Part shown: positions 33,116 to 44,040 of the stretch, in pieces | Layout: every line of letters starts with the position of its first letter | How positions within the stretch are numbered: the first letter of the stretch is position 1 | From: Sacculina carcini | Lineage: Eukaryota > Arthropoda > Thecostraca > Sacculinidae | Assembly: GCA_916048095.2 (NCBI GenBank) | Contig: OU696574.1 | Span: forward strand, 3,401,001 to 3,465,000 | DNA: 64,000 nt | Reading direction: 5' to 3' | Program-made: the position numbers and the translations under genes | Notes under the pieces: model-generated | Databases searched by the model: none | What the model saw: only the letters and a program-made list of their open reading frames with translations | Told to the model about the DNA's origin: nothing

Positions 33116-34728
33116 CGCTGGTAGGGTGTGTGTCTGTGGTGTATAGGCGAATAATGTTGAGCTACATTTGCGCAGACGCCACACCATCACCGACTCTGGA
33201 TTGTCTGAACCTTTGTTTGAGAATTGTCTGGCCGAGCAATTAGCGAGAATGCACTATCACATTTTAGAGACATTCTAAACCTTAGAAAAAGCAAGCATCG
33301 TTAAACAGATTCTTGGTAAAGCTACCCAAAAGACAGGAAAGTGATTCTGAACCACAACCTGAACCCAGTGAAGTGAAATTCATAAAATAAGGAAAGTTGA
33401 CAGTTTCTCTGATTCAGAGGACTCTCTCCCCACAGAAGCCCCACTCATCTTCCTCACCTCCACATCAAACCCACGAAGTATTCAATTTATCAACATTAGG
33501 ATATGTTGATGTAGATCCAGTTGTATTGTCTGAGTAATCGAAAAATATGCGTCTTTTCGACACGTTTATGCGCGCATACGTTTATGCGTGCATACTTTCT
33601 TACTTTTTGTGACTTGGAACGTATTAAATGGAACTCCATTAATTTCAATATGAGATTTTGTTTTATAATACAAGAAATTCGGTTTATGAGCTGGGTCTTG
33701 GTACGAATTGAACACGTATGCCAAGGTACCACTGTATATACATGTATATTATTTGAAGACTATACATGCTTTCTTTGCGTACAAATTTCTGATATGATAA
33801 ATGTGAAAATCGTATAAATCGACACATATGTTCCGTTTCATTTAGCACTGGATATTGTATAATTCAATTGTCAGAAGATATTGTATATTCTCGGGTATTT
33901 ACCGATGAACGCAGATAAAAACAAACAACGCGACGACATTAGCGCAATATCAACTGAATCACTTCTGATTGGCAGCAATCGCCACCTGTATTATATTGTT
34001 GCCGAGAAAAAAGTCCGTGGCTACCACATTAGCAGATTGGCACCACAAACGCTCGAACCATATCGTCAACGGTCTGTTAACCAGCTGCGCCAGGTCGCGT
34101 AGACTGTGATTGTGCAGAATCGCGTTGATTGGCCGAGGCGTCAATTGAGCCATGGCAGCCCACAGATACAAGGGAGGATCTGTCATAACTCCGTTGAGAT
34201 AGGACATCAGATCACGTGTGGTAGTCACATCGCCCCATTTCTGGATGCACAATAAACAGCCAGGTAGTGGTCATGCCAACGTGAAATAAGGCGTAAATGC
34301 TACCATGTGTTAGATCATGTGCTAGATCGATATCAGCAATATACGCGGACTATATTTGTTCAAAAATGGCGTCCTGCTTAGAAATAATTATAGAATACTT
34401 TGTATAGTAGTTATGTTATGGGGAATTGTTAATTGTTCATGTTGATGTAATGTGAACGTTGCGTTATGGAATGTTATTGTGCCAATCTGGAGGTTGATGT
34501 CAATATTAATATGGATTTTTATGTTAATCTTGATATGAATACTAAAGTCAGTGTTACCATCAATTTAGACAACAATGTTGTTGATATGAAAGCTGAGCAT
34601 TATTTAAAATATTGTTGATGTGTTAATGCAGTGTAAATATCTTTAAATATTGTGTTAATATCACCCCAAACCACAATTGGAAGGTCGGAAATAATTCATC
34701 GCCGGCCTATCAGATTGATAGAGAAGAT
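33116..34728. other. Unassigned low-information stretch
   Basis: No supportable gene. A minus frame at 34252-33959 (WAAMAQLTPRPINAILHNH, LAQLVNRPLTIWFERLW) looks protein-like but matches nothing I recognise. AT-rich degenerate repeats of the type AATATTGTTGATGTG lie at 34440-34680. Confidence 0.35.
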
Positions 34729-34828
34729 TTGACTCGGGATGGGGAGGTGTTGGGAGTTAGTTCGCACATGCTGTGTATGCCCATGCACAGGTTATGCGTT
34801 AACCTGCGCATGTCATACATACATATAT

Positions 34829-34950
34829 ACTCGTATGTTGAATGTGTGGATATATGTGTGTGCCTGTTGGCGTGTATGTGTGTGTGTGTGTGTGTGTGGG
34901 CGTGTATGTGTGTGTTACGTGTGTGTATGCGTGTGGTGCATGAGGCGTAT
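34829..34950. repeat. GT microsatellite
   Basis: (TG)n and TGTATG repeats. Cys/Val-rich open frames over it are artefacts of the repeat. Confidence 0.85.
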
Positions 34951-35393
34951 TGCGCGTATGTGAAACAAATCTGTGAGTGATTGTACTAGCTTTGTGACTA
35001 AAGCGGCTCATGGACGTCGAAAATTTAGCGCCATATTTCAAGCTGCGCAGTAATATTGATGTGTTGGCCGTATTGAAAGGTTGTGCGGTATATTCCACAA
35101 TTTTCAGATACTTGAAAATATATTGCGCCACTAGGTAGTGCCGACATTGCCCACTGGGACTGACAGGCGTCGTGTTTCGCTGTCAATCACGAGGTGGCGT
35201 GAACAGCGGCGCGTATTAGTTATCGTTAGCGCGTGAGTTCAGTTGATTCCTGGCTGTGTTGGGTAATACACGTTCGCTTCTGGATGCTGTGTCTCACTAC
35301 TGGCGTTGTGGCAGCGTCCCATCCCACGTCTCTGTGCGGTGCAATACCCATTATTACGGTCAGTTGCAGGTACGTGCAATTTTTTCAGTGTCA

Positions 35394-36547
35394 TGTCATC
35401 CTCTCGAGCACCCAAACAGTGGTGTTTAACCAAGTCCAAAACTACGCGCCGCTGTCTACCTACGAAAACCGTAGTGAAAATCTCATCTACAATTTGTCAC
35501 TGTATCCGGCATTTTTGCCGTTTCTGGATCCGAATTTTGCGTGGAAAATCAAGTCCTCCCGTGAGCCACTCCGCGGGCTTCGCGACGATGTTGCTCCTAT
35601 ACCCGAAGCCAAGCGTCGATCAGCCGTTCAAAAAGCCGCTTCGCTTGATTTTATGCTGGGTCAGATAGCTAATTCCTGCCCTATCATCTCCCGGAACGCT
35701 ATCACCAAAACTTCGACGTATCTGGCCTCAATCTGGCACGCCATTCGTTTAAATTTTTGATTCCAAAGATCCGGTGCGCATTTTATGGATTTGACCTCTC
35801 TGAAGTTGGAGTCCGGAGAGCGTCCCGAGGATCTTTATCAACGTTTATTGGCGTTTTTCGATGATTGTCTTCTGCGCGTCGACGACCATGTTATGCATCA
35901 CGACGCTTAACCGACGGAAGACTAAGAGTTGTCTCCGTCTCTGGAGAACTTCATCATTTTCCAGTGGCTTCACCTAATCGACGCCGCTCTTCCTGGAATC
36001 GTCAAACAACGCTACGGTTCAGAGCTACGCTCTCGTACTCTAGCTTCGCTTATCTTGAAATCAGGCAGGCGTTGGAGATGCTTCCAGCTGAGCTGCGTTC
36101 TTCGGAAGACGCAAAGATTCTACGTTCAGCCGCTGGCGAACTCCGTCGCACGGCTATCGGTCGCAAACACGTTCGATCAGTTTCAGCTCCTCAGCGTTCT
36201 GGGCCACAGAGCCTGTCAACTCCGTTACACCGTCCAATCAACCGGCGCTCCTGCGCGCTCTGCAAGGCTGCCGTATGTACTGACAACGACCACTACCTCA
36301 GCCGCTGTCGCTACCTGTCCGAGGCGAATCGGCGTTTTCTCGGCGGTGTTCGTGTCGTTCTCGGTGACGATGACGGATAACCTGACGATCCTGATTTCCC
36401 TCACGTGGGACCACTATCGACAATCAGTGACGCTTCTACACATGTCGTTTCCGGTTTCATTCAAGCTCGTCCATTGCCTGTTGCTGTGTGTTCGTGTGTG
36501 TTCGACACGTCGTGTTCCCGTCAAACCGTCCCATTACATGTTTGCAT
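35394..36547 (+). pseudogene. LTR element H gag
   Basis: Starts MSSSRAPKQWCLTKSKTT; a frameshift near 35455 leads into NLIYNLSLYPAFLPFLDPNFAW, SREPLRGLRDD, KRRSAVQKAASLDFMLGQIANSCPIISRN, and then ESGERPEDLYQRLLAFFDDCLL. Further on are [39 protein letters not shown] and a Cys-rich end ([23 protein letters not shown]). This gag type (an alpha-helical capsid followed by a CX2C-containing zinc region) is widespread in aquatic invertebrate LTR elements. Frames change at least four times with stops. The gene is interrupted at 36548 by the piggyBac insertion; pol resumes at 39512. Confidence 0.75.
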
Positions 36548-36839
36548 GTAACCCATTAATGCCGATAATTACTGGATGACATATGAAATTCAAATTTACA
36601 TGCAAATGATGTATTTAGATCCCATTTATCGTATAAGAAGAAGAAACAATTATATTTATTATTATATTCTGAAATAGAAGCTGGGAAGTTTACTTGCCAA
36701 CCGGCAATAACAAAGAAATAAGGCAAACAATAGAAAACTAAAAACTAATTGAAATTTTCCAAATTTCACATCATTTGACTATTCTAATATTTCTTTTTGT
36801 GTGAAATTCATTCATAAATCAGGATGAACAGGAATATTG

Positions 36840-37240
36840 CATACACTGCAAAACTATATGGTGCGTCCACCACACTGACGACATATGTTGAAATGAATCT
36901 TGCCTTTGTAAGTCTAATGATGCTGAGTGTTGTACCGCACTGTTTCCACCACAGCCATAGGAACTGCACCTGGTCTTGCTCTGGGTTTCCCATAATTTGA
37001 CAGCGTCGATATCACCAGTTGCCGTGCAAAGTCCAGCAAACTGATATTCTTATCGTAGTTCCTGAAGAGTTTCCACCCATTTACAACCTGAGCTTTCACA
37101 GTCCATGCAAAAAGGGGCCACCACCGTTTTTGTATCTGATTCTGCATCGATAAGCTGCTACTTATTGATCAAACACATCAACGCCGCCCATGTGCTGATT
37201 ATAAATGTGTATTGAATGTGGAAAATCAACTTCAACATGT
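36840..37240 (-). pseudogene. piggyBac transposase, C-terminal half
   Basis: Minus strand: YNQHMGGVDVFDQ (piggyBac signature), a stop, AYRCRIRYKN, then KRWWPLFAWTVKAQVVNGWKLF and ISLLDFARQLVISTLSNYG. The Cys-rich C-terminal zinc region follows, CRQCGGRTI-stop-FCSVCNIPVHPDL. Stops and a frameshift disable it. The N-terminal continuation lies on the other side of the LINE F insertion. Confidence 0.85.
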
Positions 37241-37654
37241 TTTATTATTATTATTATTAATTACAGGCAAATCCAGTAGCATGGGAAGAGTACAAGCACT
37301 ATTACCACCCTAAGGTGGCCCCATGTACCGGAAGCGCCCAAAAGATTAAGAGAGAAAGAGAGTTCGAAGAGAAATAAGTCTAGAAAGAGAGTTGGAAAGA
37401 AAATAATAAATAAATAACAATAAATAATAAACCATCATCCGATAACAATCCATAATGTCACTCCGCCCACGTTCCTCAATAAATAATAACAATCAACAAT
37501 AAATATGTGATTCATTAAAAAACAGCCATCAATAAATAAGAATAAATATCAATAAATAAGTAATAAATAACAATCAAGAACAATACATATGATTCAAAAA
37601 AGAAACATCCAACAATAAATATAAATATGATTCAATAAGTAACAACAACACAAA

Positions 37655-37835
37655 TAAATATGATTCAATAAACAATAACACCAATAAATATGATTCAATA
37701 AACAACAACAACAATAAATATGATTCAATAAACAGCAACAACAATAAATATGATTCAATAAACAACAACAACAATAAATATGACTCAATAAACAGCAACA
37801 ACAATAAATATGATTCAATAGACAACAACAGCCAA
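37655..37835 (-). repeat. 30-bp tandem repeat in LINE F 3' UTR
   Basis: About six copies of CAATAAATATGATTCAATAA plus ACAACAACAA (30 bp) on plus. The period is a multiple of three, so translation gives a false repeating peptide. Confidence 0.92.
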
Positions 37836-38002
37836 CACTGAGTAAAAGTATAATTTAATAAATAACAACAACCAATGATAAATAGTAATAAATAGAGAGC
37901 AAAATAGGAATAAATATAAATAAATAGAAAATAAATAACAATAAGCATGGATAAATAACAATAAATATGAATAAATATACAATTAATAAGACTCAACAGT
38001 CA

Positions 38003-39012
38003 ATTCCGCTCTTTCAGTAGCATTTCATTTACTTTGGCCTTGAATTTGTTCAAATTGCTCTGCAAGAAAGCCTCCTCCTTCAACGTGTTCCAAGTAGACA
38101 CAGTGGCCGGAAGAAAGCAACGTTGGAATTGTTTTGTACGACAACGAATTGGAGCCATGCACTGGGAATGCTGTTTGGATGTAAACCGTGTGCTTCTTGC
38201 TGCCACGAAATCATCAGGAATTGACTTGCTCATCGGATGATGGTCGTTGTGCTTGATCTTGTACAGCATGCACACACTGCTGACCTTTCGACGATGGCAA
38301 AGATCACCAAGAACCAAGTCACCACAGAGGAACTTGCAAGTTCTAACAACTCTGTTGATGAGATTGAGGTGACAATCCGCAGCAGAAGACCACACGGGGG
38401 CGCAGTACTCCAGAATTGGCAAAATGAAACAGCGAAAACAACTTTTTGAGATTGTGCTGCTACCGAACATCCGATATGCCTTTCTTATAATTCCCAATTT
38501 CCGCGATGCCGAACAAACTAGCTTCCGAATGTGACTCTCAAACGTGAGCTTTGAGTCTACATGTACTCCCAATATTTTGAGCTCATCACACACGTTGAGT
38601 TGGGCGTCATTTATGAGGATAGCTCCATGTGAAGGCTGAACGGTACGTGACCTAGAAACCAACAAGCATTTAGATTTCGAAGTGTTCAGCATCATATTCC
38701 ACCTCTCACACCACTTCAGGACGCTGCTGAGATCGTCGTTGACCGTTTGACGCACCTGTGGTCTGTCCGAAGGAGATGAAATTACAGCCATCAAGGTGAT
38801 ATCATCAGCATATCCATATACAGGGTTGCGTGTGGTTGTGTACAGGTCAGCGGTGTAAATGTTGAACAAAATAGGACCCAACACACTTCCCTGCGGGACA
38901 CCGGACGCAATGCTCTGCCAGCCACTGTATGCTCCATCGATGGCAACACGTTGTACGCGATTGGATAGAAATTGATGCAAAACACTTAGCAAACGGCCGC
39001 CGACTCCAATCT
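38003..39012 (-). pseudogene. LINE F second copy: reverse transcriptase C-terminal half (open)
   Basis: Continuous frame with IGVGGRLLSVLHQFLSNRVQRV, IASGVPQGSVLGPILFNIY, the catalytic YADDITLM, NMMLNTSKSKCLLVSR, LKILGVHVDSKLTFESHI, ILPILEYCAPVWSSAADCHL and RTKQFQRCFLPATVSTWNTL. It ends KVNEMLLKERN at a proper stop. It lacks the endonuclease and the first RT blocks, so it cannot retrotranspose alone. The open frame runs on upstream into piggyBac sequence. The lack of stops suggests a more recent insertion than the 21-kb copy. Confidence 0.88.
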
Positions 39013-39198
39013 TTTGGATCCTATTCCAACTAAGAGCTTTCTTCGACGGCTCTGAACGACATTTGTTGGATGCAATACTTACCACTTTCCTTCCACTTTA
39101 CAACTGAAATGCAACTAGTGAATGCTTCATTCATAGTCCCTCTTTCCATCTTATCTAAGGTCTTTCTTGTCCTCAGAGGGGCTCCAGAGTGTCTTCTC
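39013..39198 (-). pseudogene. piggyBac transposase, DDE-domain fragment
   Basis: Minus: APLRTRKTLDKMERG, SCISVVKWKESGK, then VSIASNKCRSEPSKKALSWNR. This is the region before the last catalytic block of piggyBac transposases (pattern VVKWKD-x-VxxxS). It directly continues, across the LINE, into the C-terminal half at 37240. Confidence 0.75.
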
Positions 39199-39201
39199 TG
39201 A

Positions 39202-39330
39202 GCAGTGGCGGCGCCAGGATTTTTCCGATAGTGGAGCTGAGGGGGGCTAAGGAAAAAGTTGAGGGGGCTTGGCGAAGCATGAAGAACTACACTCGAACGC
39301 TGAGTAAATGATATTATAAGGAACTGGGGT
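39202..39330 (+). mobile_element. Possible hAT terminal fragment
   Basis: CAGTGGCGGCGCCAGGATTT is a very common hAT-type terminal sequence, followed by a G-rich stretch (GCTGAGGGGGGCT). The opposite end was not found, so it is a one-ended remnant inside the piggyBac. Confidence 0.45.
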
Positions 39331-39511
39331 ACACGGATTCAGTCCTCGAACTTCAACCAAAATTATAGAACCTCATTTACAGTGGTAAGGATTTGTAATG
39401 TCCATGATCAATTACATTTTGTCCTTCAATTACAATTACATTGCTAATTTTTTCCTAAATTATAATTTTGTGCGTGGCAAGTAAACTTGCCAGTCGGCAT
39501 TAATGGGTTAA

Positions 39512-41933
39512 TAAGCACACGCCTCTGCGTTTAACTTTAGATACCGAGGCCGAGGTCAATTTGATCCGTTCTGATGTTGTTAAGTCCCTGGGGGCTCGCG
39601 TAGCCAAGACGTGTCAGTCAGTTTATCAGGCTGACGGCCAATCACCTCTCGATGTTGTTGGTGAAACTCAGCTCATGCTTAGCCGTGATTTTGTTCAATC
39701 AACGTTTGTTGCTCTCGGTGTTAATCGACTCGATGTTGACGCGTTGGCTGGCACTCCGTATATGACAGCTAACGATGAGTATGTGCGTCCTGCTGAGCAT
39801 GCTGTGTTTTCCGGTTAGACTCTCCTATACCGTTACTCATCTACCTCTTGTTCTGATGCACCATACCGCGCATCGGCTCGTCGATCACAGTGCACCTTGC
39901 GTTCGCCGGCATGGTCTTCCACGCTATGGTCCGGCGAATATGCCGAGTTTAATGTGTCGGATTTCCCTCCGGATGCGCCCGTCGCTCTGGAACGGAGTAT
40001 TAGCGCGCCTTCCACGTGCTCTTGGTTCCCACCTACCGTCACACGTTTTGTCGCTAACAAAGTGCGAATTCCCAATGATATAGATCATCCCGTTGTCATT
40101 CAACGGAACATTCATTTGTGTGCAGTGAGTCTGGTCTATTACCCTGAACCACCCACCGCGCCTAGATGTGGTTCTGTACGCCTACCTGAGAATGTCCAGG
40201 TGCCCTCCGCACAGTCATCTTCACCTGCACCCGTTCTGAGTACCCTTCAACTGGATCCCCATCGCCTCCTCCCGTCCTCAATCCGGGAAGAGTTTTCACA
40301 CGCACGAGTGACACTCGTCTTGTCACCGACTTCAACTCGGTCGCTCAGTACTGCAAGCCCCAGCCTTTCCCCATGCCCGCCGTCGACTCCACTTTGCGTC
40401 TCATTGTCAGTTGGCGGTATGTCATTACAACCGACTTGTCTAAAGCGTACTTCCTACTCCCAGTTGCGCATGAGTTGATTGAAAACTGCGCTGTGTTCAC
40501 GCCGTTCGAAGGAATTCGTGTGTACTCACGATGTGCCATGGGACTAACGGGATCAGAATTCGCTCTAGAAGAGCTTATGAGTCGAGTGCTCGGGGATCCT
40601 CTACGCGTGGGACGCATGGACAAGTTAGCCGATGATCTTTTTATCGGTGAATCGACGCCTGAGGTGGTTCTAGAGAGCTGGCGTTTGACCCTGCGGGCTC
40701 TGCCGGCGTGAAACTTGCGGTTATCCCTAAGTTAATAGTAATTTGTCCTCGCTCCAATACTATCCTTGGCTGGGTTTGGTCCGAAGGCTCGAAAAACGCC
40801 AGAAATCACCACTTTTCCGCTCTTCAATCCAGTCAGCAAGCCCGCAAGGTCCAACAGCTCCGTAGTTTCATCGGTGCTTACAAAGTGCTGGCGCGTGTTA
40901 TTTCCGGTGCGTCTGGCTTCCTGGCTCCACTCGAACATGTGTGTGTGCAGGACGCGATTCCCATGAGTCGGTCCTCCAATGAAGAGCTCACCGCCGGTCG
41001 ATTCCAGTGAAGAGCTCACCGCCGCCTTCCACACAACCCAACGCTCGCTTTCAAATCAACAGTTTATAGTTCTTCCGCGCAATGACGACCATTTGTGGCT
41101 GGTCACCGACGGGTCGTCTAAATTTCGGGGAATAGGTGCCACTCTATACGTCACTCATTACGGTCGCACACTACGAGCCGGTTTTTTCAGTGCGAAACTC
41201 CGCGCTCCTCTATCTTCGTGGCTCCCATGTGAGGTCGAGGCCATCGGCAACGCTGCGGCGACTAAACACTTTTCTCCCTACATCATTGAGTCGCGCCATC
41301 CTAGGCCCTCACGCAAGCACACCAACATCCGCGGTATTAAACTTTACTTGCAGGTTGACTCCATTGCTTGCGACGGAGCTCTCATCGTCCGCCGTGCCGA
41401 ACCGCTTGTCATTTCTCGGGATTGCATTATTGTACCGCGCTCAGCTATAGGTAGCCTCCTGAGCGCCCTACATCTCCGACTGTCTCACCCCACTCGCCAT
41501 CAACTTCGTCTCGCTTTCCAAGGTTCTTTCTACACGCTTGATCTCGTTCAGCATCTTAATGCATTATACTCCAACTGCCATACCTGCACTTGCTTGGATG
41601 AAGGTTCCGCATCCGCTTGTTGAGTCCACTACTTCAAATCCACCGGATTCCATCGGTACGTCTTACGCTGCTGATGTGTTGCACCACGCTCGTCAGCTAA
41701 TTCTTGTTGTTCGAGAGACAGTCTCTTCGTACACGATGGTGTGCTTCATCTCCGACGAGTGTGCCGCTGCGCTAGAACCGGCCCTGGTCCGTATGTGCGT
41801 CAATATGTGTCCATCAGATGGTCCGCCCATCACAGTTAGAGTCGATCCTGCTCCCGCTTTCACCAGTCTCCTCCACAGTCGCGTTTTACGGCAGTTCAAC
41901 ATCATGTTAGAGATCGAACGCGTTCGCGAATGA
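39512..41933 (+). pseudogene. LTR element H pol: protease, RT, RNase H, integrase
   Basis: Protease start: TEAEVNLIRSDVVKSLGARV (the usual DTG is altered). RT: LIVSWRYVITTDLSKAYFLLPV, CAMGLTGSEFALEELMSRVLG and KLADDLFIGES (ADD catalytic motif), then ILGWVWSEG and QQLRSFIGAYKVLARVI. RNase H: LWLVTDGSSKFRGIGATLYV, FFSAKLRAPLSSWLPCEVEAI and ATKHFSPYIIES. A deletion here joins straight to the integrase N-terminus (KLYLQVDSIACDGALIVRRAEP, IVPRSAIGSLLSALHLRLSHPTRHQL, NCHTC). Core fragments: SYAADVLHHARQLILVVRE and PPITVRVDPAPAF. It ends prematurely at 41933 with the integrase incomplete. Several frameshifts. Same element as the gag at 35.4 kb. Confidence 0.8.
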
Positions 41934-42421
41934 GAAACATACTTTTTGTGAGTAAAATTTGTACTTTTTACATTACATAACTATTACTACAATACGTTTA
42001 GAGCATTCGCAGTTGTGCTAGGATTGCATGATTCATGAGCTTCAACTGTCACCTCACTGGCGACGAGGGCGACATTTGGATGCGCTAAAAATCGCGAATA
42101 ATGGCGTTAATAAGTTGAACTCAATGGTTCGCTGAATATCGTCAAATTTAAATAATAGGGTAATAATATGTAAACAGTGAAATCACTCCTTAACATAACA
42201 CTTTGGGAGTTTCACGTTTTTGTTTCAACTTAATACATTTTGGGCATTCGCGGTTGCGTTCAGAATGAATTTGGCGCGTACGCAATCGCTCTTCTGATAC
42301 CGCTAGACGTTAAACCATCGACGAGCAAACGTCTGCGCCGCAAGAAGACGACACAAAGAATATTTCCTCGTCTTTTTGCTGGATGCAGTTTCTACCAATC
42401 TAAATTTCTGCCAATCTGCAG
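41934..42421. other. Non-coding stretch
   Basis: AT-rich, then from about 42268 a segment (GCGCGTACGCAATCGCTCTTCT...) that also occurs in the leader at 31540. No gene. Confidence 0.4.
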
Positions 42422-42423
42422 TC

Positions 42424-42715
42424 TGCCTCATAGCCGAGTGGCTAATAGGCACGCTCTGTGCACGAATGGTTCAGGGTTCGATTCTCTGGCGAGGTGGAAC
42501 GGATAGGTTCGTTGCCTAAAGTGATATCCCAATTGCCGCAAGGCGGGTTTCGTGTGAGCGCAGTCGTACAGTTTTCTGTGCTGGCCGCGACTGCCATAAC
42601 CTGTGCGTGAAGGCCGGACCTGTGGTATGCCAGCCGAGGCCATGAGGTTTTGCCCCCCAAAATTACACGCGAACACAGCCTTCTCTACTGCTGTGTTCAA
42701 ATGCGTAATTATAAT
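42424..42715 (+). mobile_element. tRNA-derived SINE candidate
   Basis: The head resembles a class-II type tRNA. An A-box-like TAGCCGAGTGGCTAATAGGC (42432 on) is followed about 35 nt later by a B-box-like GGTTCGATTCT (42473-42483). A T-stem CAGGG/CTCTG can pair, and a GCCTC/GAGGT acceptor remnant is present. A non-tRNA body and an AT-rich end (ATAATAATC) follow. The acceptor stem is imperfect, so it is not a working tRNA gene. Only one copy is seen here, so the SINE call is an inference. Confidence 0.45.
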
Positions 42716-42869
42716 AATCTACGTAGAATCGAAAGTTGTACCGGAATCTACCGAGAACTTACTACAAAGTTTTACCAAAAATTTTACCCCAGATGTTCGA
42801 AACTGCGAAAATCCTGAAATTCGCCGCCGAATGCGCAACACGACGTCGGCTCTATCATGACAAATTCAC

Positions 42870-43186
42870 TTGGCCTCGTGTTGCCGTGCACACCAGCAAA
42901 CCACACAGCATATTCCGCAAACCTACGAAAACTTCGCCTCACTGAAGAAGCGACCGTCTGCGCAGCAAGAAGACAACTCAATTTTGGCTCGACGTCCTGC
43001 TGGCTGCAGTCTCTGCAATTACTACTCGATTCGCCAACGGACTGCGCAGCACCATGACGACTTGATTGTGCAAAATTCACTTGACCTCGTGCTGCGGTGC
43101 ATTATGACGCCCTGGTGCATCACACCAACGAAAATTAATTCACCGACTGCAATTTCTCCAATACCGCTCCGCTTCTGGTAGGGGAG
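42870..43186 (+). repeat. Leader-like remnant of the 31-kb LTR family
   Basis: GCGACCGTCTGCGCAGCAAG, GCTGGCTGCAGT, CGGACTGCGCAGCACCA and TTGACCTCGTGCTGCGG also occur, in this order, at 31590-31885. Confidence 0.55.
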
Positions 43187-43189
43187 TCC

Positions 43190-43445
43190 TGTGGTGCGCC
43201 ACGTGTGATTGCGCCTCGCGCCACCTGACGGTACGTGCCAGAAGCGCAGTGACCTGTGCAGCCATGTGTATGTTTGTGTGTCGTTTGACCGTCATTGTGT
43301 TCGTGTTTGACCAATTGTATGCTTGTCTGTATGTGTGACCTGTTGGTTTCGTCCTCTTGTGTTAAATACAGATCCATAGAATACGGTCGGAAGAACTCGC
43401 ATTGTGAACGTGCGTCATTCAGTGGCTAACCAAACGCCACAAGGT
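43190..43445 (+). repeat. LTR-like remnant
   Basis: Starts TGTGGTGCGCCACGTG like the LTR-like sequence at 31152, but diverges after about 20 bp. It may be a relative's LTR. The end near AACGCCACA is uncertain. Confidence 0.4.
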
Positions 43446-43701
43446 AAACAATAGGTGTGCGCGAATGTGGTGTATCAGCGTCGAATTTGAATGTAAAATT
43501 GAAGGGTTTGGATGAATATAGATAGGATGTGTTGTATTTGTTTGTTGGTATACCTCAATGCTTGCGTATATTTGTTAACTCCATTCTCTTTAAAAATGTC
43601 AACTCACTCTTTATTGCCAGTTATATTTCCAATAAAACCTAGAGCAAACATCAAAACAAAATAAATATTATAAGCGCGCGCTAAACAATCAGAGCACTCA
43701 C

Positions 43702-43872
43702 CTGAACAACGTGCCTCCAAATATCTGTGTTATGCATGGTGCCTGTGTTGGCATAACCGACAATAAGCCGTTTATTTGAAGTCCACAATTCATCCAGTGT
43801 GACATCACGATTATATTCAGCCATCCATTTGCCAAGCTCAGATCTCAAATATTGAACAAATTCAATGTGTAT
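43702..43872 (-). CDS. Candidate internal exon, PI-PLC X-domain-like protein
   Basis: The open minus-strand block of exactly 57 codons (IHIEFVQYLRSELGKWM...VTLDELWTSNKRLIVGYANT...TDIWRHVVQ) is preceded by a polypyrimidine/GT-rich tract ending AAG and followed by a consensus donor CAG|GTGAGT. The pattern L-xxLW-xxxKRLIVxYA followed by W resembles the end of the X domain in PLCXD-type proteins, which are related to phosphoinositide-specific phospholipase C. Codon use and the lack of any transposon motif set it apart from the surroundings. No neighbouring exon was found within the window. Family assignment is from memory and moderate; exon structure is inferred from splice consensus only. Confidence 0.5.
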
Positions 43873-43974
43873 CTTCACACACATACACACGTACACACAC
43901 AAGCACACATGCTTTAGAATTTTCTTATCGAATTGAGAGAGTCAAATCAGCCAGACGACTGAAACACTACTTAT

Positions 43975-44040
43975 TATTAATATTATTAATAATTACAGGA
44001 AAATCCAGTAGCATGGGGAGACTACAGGTACTATTACCTG
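43975..44040 (-). mobile_element. Very short 3' end of a LINE F copy
   Basis: Minus reads CCCCATGCTACTGGATTTTC and then CTGTAATTATTAATAATATT, the terminal block of LINE F. It is extremely 5' truncated. Confidence 0.8.

Larger units (their letters stand above)
37240..39012 (-). mobile_element. LINE F second copy, 5' truncated, inserted in piggyBac transposase
   Basis: Contains the RT C-terminal half, the long 3' UTR and the (TAA)n tail (at 37243 on plus as (TTA)n). Every block of the 21-26 kb copy's 3' UTR is present in order. It entered the transposase coding region between SWNR and the next residues. Confidence 0.88.
36548..39511 (-). mobile_element. piggyBac-like transposon with TTAA-type target site
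   Basis: Ends CCCATTAATGCCGA (from 36552) and TCGGCATTAATGGG (to 39507) form inverted repeats, allowing one mismatch. Flanks are GTAA (36548-36551, one base off) and TTAA (39508-39511), the piggyBac target. Near the right end an inverted word GGCAAGT...ACTTGCC occurs, with a relative at 36690. The transposase is on the minus strand and is split by a LINE F copy. Confidence 0.85.

Noticed and set aside
34729-34980. Cys/Val-rich small protein frames
   Set aside because: They are direct translations of a GT microsatellite.
37574-37996. Repeating peptide (LLFIESYLLLL) frame
   Set aside because: A by-product of the 30-bp tandem repeat in the LINE F 3' UTR.
42424-42496. Functional tRNA gene
   Set aside because: The acceptor stem does not pair over 7 bp and the anticodon stem is poor; a SINE head or tRNA pseudogene is more likely.
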